Below are positions 60,022-64,000 of a DNA stretch of 64,000 nt, in pieces. The stretch's first letter is position 1. Every line of letters starts with the position of its first letter. The position numbers and the translations under genes were made by a program. Source of the DNA: Cyclobacteriaceae bacterium (lineage in GTDB: Bacteria; Bacteroidota; Bacteroidia; Cytophagales; Cyclobacteriaceae); contig CP075525.1 of the NCBI GenBank assembly GCA_025808415.1, positions 2,527,501 to 2,591,500 of the forward strand. The letters are read 5' to 3'. The notes under the pieces are model-generated. The model did not search any database. It was not told the origin of the DNA and worked only from the letters and a program-made list of their open reading frames with translations.

Positions 60022-61596
60022 TCAGTTCAATTTTAATTTTCTGGCCACCGCCTCAGCACTACGTTCGCCATCCATGGCTGCAGAAACAATACCTCCTGCA
60101 TAGCCTGCCCCCTCGCCACACGGAAACAAACCTTGTACGTGTGGGTGCTCCAGGGTTTCACCATCGCGCGGTATGCGCACCGGTGACGATGTTCGGCTTT
60201 CCACACCCACCACTTGTGCCTCGTTGGTCAGGTAACCGCGCATTTTACTACCAAAGTTCCGGAAACCCTGCTGCAAGGCTTCTGTAATAAAATCAGGCAA
60301 GACCTCTCGTAAGTCAACGGATGTAAGTCCAGGCTGGTAGGAAGTTTCCAAAAGGGTTGTTGAAACTTTTCCTTCCACAAAATCTACCAAACGTTGGGCC
60401 GGGGCGGTTTGGGTATTACCGGCAAGGATACACGCTTGCCGTTCAATGGCTGCCTGAAAATGCATACCTGCCAATGGGCCAAACCGGTTAAAGGGAATAA
60501 AGTCCCGCTCGTTCACCGAAACCACTATGCCCGAGTTTGAATATCGGGAATCCCTTCGGGATGGGCTCATACCATTGACGACAACCTCACCGGGAGCAGT
60601 AGCGGACGGAACAATAAATCCGCCAGGGCACATGCAAAATGAAAACACACCGCGCTGTTGACCGTTAACGCTGGCCTGATGCACCAGCGAATAGGATGAG
60701 GCTGGTAGGTACGGTCCGCGTTCAACCGGGCAATGGTATTGGATCCGATCGATCAGTTGCTGCATATGCTCTACCCGAAGGCCCAAAGCAAAAGGTTTTT
60801 GTTCAATGAGTATACCCTTGAAATAAAGCAACTCAAAAATATCACGGGCAGAATGGCCGGTGGCAAGGATAAGGGCCTCGCCTTCTATACTGGTTCCGTC
60901 ACTCAATTTAACTCCCTTAATGCACCCTTCTTTGATTATAAAATCATTTACACAAGAGTTAAAATGAATTTCACCTCCGGCTTCGAGAATGCTCTTCCTG
61001 ATCTCTTCAATAAGCATAGGGAGTTTATTTGTTCCGATGTGCGGGTGGGCATCAAAAAGAATTTCTTCTTTCGCACCGTGTGCCACCAGTATTTCCAAAA
61101 TGCGGTTAACATCACCGCGTTTCTTCGATCGTGTGTATAGCTTCCCATCAGAATACGTACCGGCACCCCCCTCACCAAAACAATAATTTGAATTGGGATT
61201 AACAATATGATGTTTATTAATGGCGGCAATATCCCTGCGCCTGGTTTTTACATCAAATCCGCGCTCCAGTAGTATAGGCTTTGCGCCCAATTCAAGTAAA
61301 CGGAGGGCAGCAAACAATCCGGCTGGCCCTGACCCAACAATCAATACGCGCCTGGCTTTTTCAACAGCAGCAAATCTTTTTGAATATGTTATCAGCGGAC
61401 GTTTTTCAGAGGCCTTTATGGTTTCGCAGAGTACGCGTACCACAACTTTTTTGCCCCTGGCATCAATGGAGCGCTTTAACGGGCGCACCCACAACTCACC
61501 ATCCTTCTTCATTCCGAGTTTTTCATACAACGCAGGAATAAAGCGTTGTTCATCAAAAGCCTCTTCGGGCGAAAGTATAATCTCTTTGGCAGGCAT
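60022..61596 (-). CDS. FAD-dependent oxidoreductase (COG2509-like)
   Basis: 524 residues. The N-terminal 90 residues precede the dinucleotide fold VLIVGSGPAGLFAALRLLELGAKPILLERG near 85-114. NYCFGEGGAGTYSDGKLYTRSKK, LILATGHSARDIFELL, FSFCMCPGGFIVPSAT and the final LFPCGEGAGYAGGIVSAAMDG are family signatures. The substrate is unknown; members are widespread and cytosolic. It is probably co-transcribed with the CoA-binding protein. Confidence 0.9.
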   Translation of the reverse strand: MPAKEIILSPEEAFDEQRFIPALYEKLGMKKDGELWVRPLKRSIDARGKKVVVRVLCETIKASEKRPLITYSKRFAAVEKARRVLIVGSGPAGLFAALRLLELGAKPILLERGFDVKTRRRDIAAINKHHIVNPNSNYCFGEGGAGTYSDGKLYTRSKKRGDVNRILEILVAHGAKEEILFDAHPHIGTNKLPMLIEEIRKSILEAGGEIHFNSCVNDFIIKEGCIKGVKLSDGTSIEGEALILATGHSARDIFELLYFKGILIEQKPFALGLRVEHMQQLIDRIQYHCPVERGPYLPASSYSLVHQASVNGQQRGVFSFCMCPGGFIVPSATAPGEVVVNGMSPSRRDSRYSNSGIVVSVNERDFIPFNRFGPLAGMHFQAAIERQACILAGNTQTAPAQRLVDFVEGKVSTTLLETSYQPGLTSVDLREVLPDFITEALQQGFRNFGSKMRGYLTNEAQVVGVESRTSSPVRIPRDGETLEHPHVQGLFPCGEGAGYAGGIVSAAMDGERSAEAVARKLKLN

Positions 61597-61642
61597 GTGG
61601 AAGGAAGTTAACCTTCAATATTAAGCAGGCAAATATAACGTG

Positions 61643-63427
61643 TTAACGATAGGAAAACACGTTGCCCATGTTGAGCCCGAACGTAAAGCTTGTAACCAGT
61701 TTGGATTGGTCAACATTTTGGAAATAACTGGCACTCATCGGGTCGACATTTACGTTCCTGAAACCTATTCCGGCAGAACCATAAATATCAATGGTAAAGC
61801 CACTGACATTGTTACGCTGTATAATCCTATACCCTAACAAAGCGCCATATTCAATACGCTGATCAGGCGCGGTAAACGTAATTATGCTTTCCGGATTTCC
61901 GTTAAATATAATGTTGGTGAAATGACCCAGGTTGGTAAAACGTAATTGGTGTCCGAAGTACCACATGCCGGCTTTTACAGGATTATAGAACTTTTGCTTA
62001 ATGGATATGCTGTATCCGCGTTCAAATAACTTGCCTGGAACAACTTTGCCATCGGCCTCAAAAAACGGATTGCGTATGCCGATAAATTCAAAAGCATGGC
62101 CAAGCCGCTCCTGCGAATAAAATTCAACCGCCAATGGAAAGCGCCCTGCAAACATCAATACCGGGTTGCCTTCCACGATAACGCCTTTAAACTCATTCGC
62201 GCGTGCTGTAAAATATCCAAAACCCCCGGACGATGACCGTGCAACTTCCTTCTTCGCCACCATGTCGTTAATATCTTTAGCCAGGTTGGGTTGGTTATAG
62301 TAAGGCCTGTAGTAGCCGGAGAGCGTACCATCACGCTCGTAAAGTTCCCAGGTACCAACGCGTTTGTCGCCATCAACTTCTCCCCGCGTTTGCAACGAGC
62401 CATCGCGGTAATACCCGTAATACATTCCTTTACCTTTATCAAACTCGCATTCACCTTCCTTCTTTCCATCCTCAAAATAAAAAATCCAGGCACCCTGTCT
62501 TTTTTCATCCACCATCATGCCGGTAACTTTCAGCTTGCCGCTGGGATAATACTCGCGGTATTCTCCAGTACCTTTATCGTAGTTTACTTCGCTTAATAAT
62601 TTTCCACCGGTTGAAAAAGAACTCCAGTAACCATTTTTCTGACCGCCTACATATTCGCCCGAAGAACTCAACGATCCATCTTCAAAATAATACTCCCATT
62701 TACCAACCGGCTGATCGTTTTCATAACGACCCTTCGCGGCTACACTGTTGTTAGGGTAATAGGTAATCCACTCACCTGTCTTTTTCCCATTTTCATAATT
62801 GCCCTGTGTTATCAATGCACCTGAACCCTCATCGTAAAACCGCCAATGGCCAACCTGGCGCGTACCCATTTTGGGGCCTTCGGCTGCTACCTTTCCGGTA
62901 TGATAATATTCTGTGTACCGGCCAAAATCATCAACGTATTCGATCTCACCTTTTTTTACACCATCTTCAAAATAACTCAACCACAAACCCGACCTCCGGT
63001 TGTTCACGTAGTTTCCGGTTTCCTTTACCTGGCCGTTTTCATAAAACATTTTCCATTCACCTTCGCGGTTTTTTCCATTAACTGTACCTTCCATACTTTT
63101 CTGGCCGCTCTCATAAAAATATTCCCACAAACCATAGTTGGAATTTTGGCGAAGGGCCCCGCGCATTTTCAGGTTTCCGGATTCGTAAAAAAATTCCCAG
63201 ATGCCGGTTGTTTCATTGTTTGAAAAAAAACCTTTTGATTCGATGTTACCGTTCAGGTAATAGGATACAAAACGCCCATGCAGAATATTCTTAATGGTAT
63301 CCTTAACCTGGAAAACTTCTTTGATAAATTTCTTTTCGGGATCGTGAAAAGTTTGACGGGTAAAAACCTGGGCATAGGTTTGAACCGCAAAGAGGTAAAA
63401 TGAAATTGCTATGGATAGCCTTTTCAC
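61643..63427 (-). CDS. MORN/YwqK-repeat protein with C-terminal barrel-like region
   Basis: 594 residues with signal peptide MKRLSIAISFYLFAVQTYAQ. Residues about 40-380 hold some 14 repeats of the pattern G.W.yyy.nG (for example TGIWEFFYESGNLKMRG, YGLWEYFYESGQKSMEG, VGKWEYYFEDGSLSSSG), the YwqK/MORN_2 family. The last 200 residues are strand-rich and end in TSFTFGLNMGNVFSYR, possibly a surface or barrel domain. The frequent label toxin-antitoxin YwqK antitoxin is not supported by anything here. Confidence 0.85.
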   Translation of the reverse strand: MKRLSIAISFYLFAVQTYAQVFTRQTFHDPEKKFIKEVFQVKDTIKNILHGRFVSYYLNGNIESKGFFSNNETTGIWEFFYESGNLKMRGALRQNSNYGLWEYFYESGQKSMEGTVNGKNREGEWKMFYENGQVKETGNYVNNRRSGLWLSYFEDGVKKGEIEYVDDFGRYTEYYHTGKVAAEGPKMGTRQVGHWRFYDEGSGALITQGNYENGKKTGEWITYYPNNSVAAKGRYENDQPVGKWEYYFEDGSLSSSGEYVGGQKNGYWSSFSTGGKLLSEVNYDKGTGEYREYYPSGKLKVTGMMVDEKRQGAWIFYFEDGKKEGECEFDKGKGMYYGYYRDGSLQTRGEVDGDKRVGTWELYERDGTLSGYYRPYYNQPNLAKDINDMVAKKEVARSSSGGFGYFTARANEFKGVIVEGNPVLMFAGRFPLAVEFYSQERLGHAFEFIGIRNPFFEADGKVVPGKLFERGYSISIKQKFYNPVKAGMWYFGHQLRFTNLGHFTNIIFNGNPESIITFTAPDQRIEYGALLGYRIIQRNNVSGFTIDIYGSAGIGFRNVNVDPMSASYFQNVDQSKLVTSFTFGLNMGNVFSYR

Positions 63428-63462
63428 GGGTAAAAGATTATGGAAAGGTACGAAATTCAGCG

Positions 63463-64000
63463 CTATTTACGGATAAAGGCAGCTTTGCCCCATTCGGCCT
63501 TCTCCTGATCTGACCATAACTCCGGAAAGAAAATAACCTTTTGAAAACGTGGCGGAAGGTACTTCTGCCAATTGGTGCCGCCAGTGGCTTTTATATCTTC
63601 CGGATCTTTCTCCAGGTAGTGCGCTGCGGATTTCATATGCGCCAGGGGCCAGAGCACATTGGCCAGGGTATCGAACGCCCGAAGGCGTTCAATGATCGTT
63701 TGATTGCCCGAGAAATGTTTCTTATACAGTTGATAAAGGTTTTTTGTGGCCAGTGAAATCCCGAGAGCGCGAAACTGATGAAGGTATTTTTTTTCAAACT
63801 GCTGCAGCGTTAAGGTTTTCTTTCCGGTAGCCAATTCGGTAGCACCACTGCGCCAATATAAATTCGGTAACACATCATCTATATTTCCTCCATCCCGAAT
63901 TGATACACGATCCTTCTCCGCCACCAGGTTTATGAAATCCGTAGCATACAATTCAATAATCCTATACTGTGCCGATTGAAAACCGCTGGCCGGTAAAAGC
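63463..64000 (-). CDS. kynA: Tryptophan 2,3-dioxygenase, C-terminal part (5' end outside window)
   Basis: The minus-strand frame is open to base 64000 and reads LLPASGFQSAQYRIIELYAT, the conserved GFQS.QYR.IE of tryptophan 2,3-dioxygenase. The C-terminus has PLAHMKSAAHYLEKDPEDIKATGGTNWQKYLPPRFQKVIFFPELW, with the haem-proximal His region and TGGT loop. The enzyme opens the indole ring of tryptophan to N-formylkynurenine. About 178 residues are visible. Confidence 0.88.
   Translation of the reverse strand, partial: LLPASGFQSAQYRIIELYATDFINLVAEKDRVSIRDGGNIDDVLPNLYWRSGATELATGKKTLTLQQFEKKYLHQFRALGISLATKNLYQLYKKHFSGNQTIIERLRAFDTLANVLWPLAHMKSAAHYLEKDPEDIKATGGTNWQKYLPPRFQKVIFFPELWSDQEKAEWGKAAFIRK

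Noticed and set aside
61643..63427. Antitoxin assignment for the MORN/YwqK-repeat protein
   Set aside because: The name is inherited in databases; the protein has a signal peptide and about 14 repeats, and no toxin gene is adjacent.

Overview
ORGANISM. The window looks like a chromosome segment of a Bacteroidota bacterium, probably Cytophagales-like. The evidence is repeated TAnnTTTG promoter boxes (the Bacteroidota -7 element), a dihydroorotase with the Bacteroidota DGQVHFREPG variant of the metal motif, a SusC-type TonB receptor with a carboxypeptidase-regulatory-like domain, a split methionine synthase under a SAM-I riboswitch, and YwqK/MORN proteins. No rRNA, tRNA or CRISPR array was seen. 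LEFT PART, 1 to about 46,711. Every gene is on the + strand and the DNA is visibly AT-richer than the rest. It reads as the distal end of a large integron-like cassette array. Fifteen imperfect palindromes of about 137 bp (attC-like sites, labelled A to O) split it into one left-truncated unit and 14 complete units of 0.8 to 7.1 kb. Each unit begins with GTT plus a short tag (R') and ends with the reverse complement of that tag plus AAC (R''). This is the end-to-end complementarity expected of integron cassettes. One 801-bp unit occurs twice with cassette-exact ends (B and H). No integrase lies in the window; it would be expected to the left. Contents in order: A, HAD-PRTase-DprA-like trio; B, unknown protein; C, two-component system with MgtC, MgtE and an outer-membrane protein; D, dihydroorotase and a zinc-ribbon-like protein; E, MarR-controlled stress or metabolic operon; F, MmeI-like restriction-methylation enzyme with McrB(EVE)-McrC; G, HerA-NurA-methyltransferase; H, copy of B; I, HindIII-type restriction-modification; J, GIY-YIG protein; K, DUF3800 protein; L, metal-related TonB receptor and CDF transporter; M, controller protein, nuclease-helicase and methyltransferase; N, glycosylase-like protein and agmatine/peptidylarginine deiminase family protein; O, a gene almost wholly replaced by an IS3-family element. 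The content is strongly enriched for anti-phage functions. TWO KINDS OF CASSETTE. Short cassettes hold one to three genes with almost no leader. The six cassettes of 4.4 kb or more (C, E, F, G, L, M) each carry an extra hairpin near the start and another near the end. These hairpins share a two-part stem interrupted by ACA facing AGA, and the stems covary. The start hairpins of five of the six are followed by a TAnnTTTG promoter (imperfect in F). These units look like self-contained, insulated operons travelling as cassettes. RIGHT PART, about 46,712 to 64,000. This is ordinary chromosome on both strands. Next to the array are a frameshifted HxlR regulator and a truncated ynfA remnant. Then come metF, a two-gene metH with a small four-helix-bundle remnant between its halves and a SAM-I riboswitch upstream; ppx, ppk1, gyrB and a PPK2-family kinase (polyphosphate metabolism around gyrB); small ORFs, an NTF2-like secreted protein, a CoA-binding protein, an FAD oxidoreductase, a large MORN-repeat protein and a partial tryptophan 2,3-dioxygenase.
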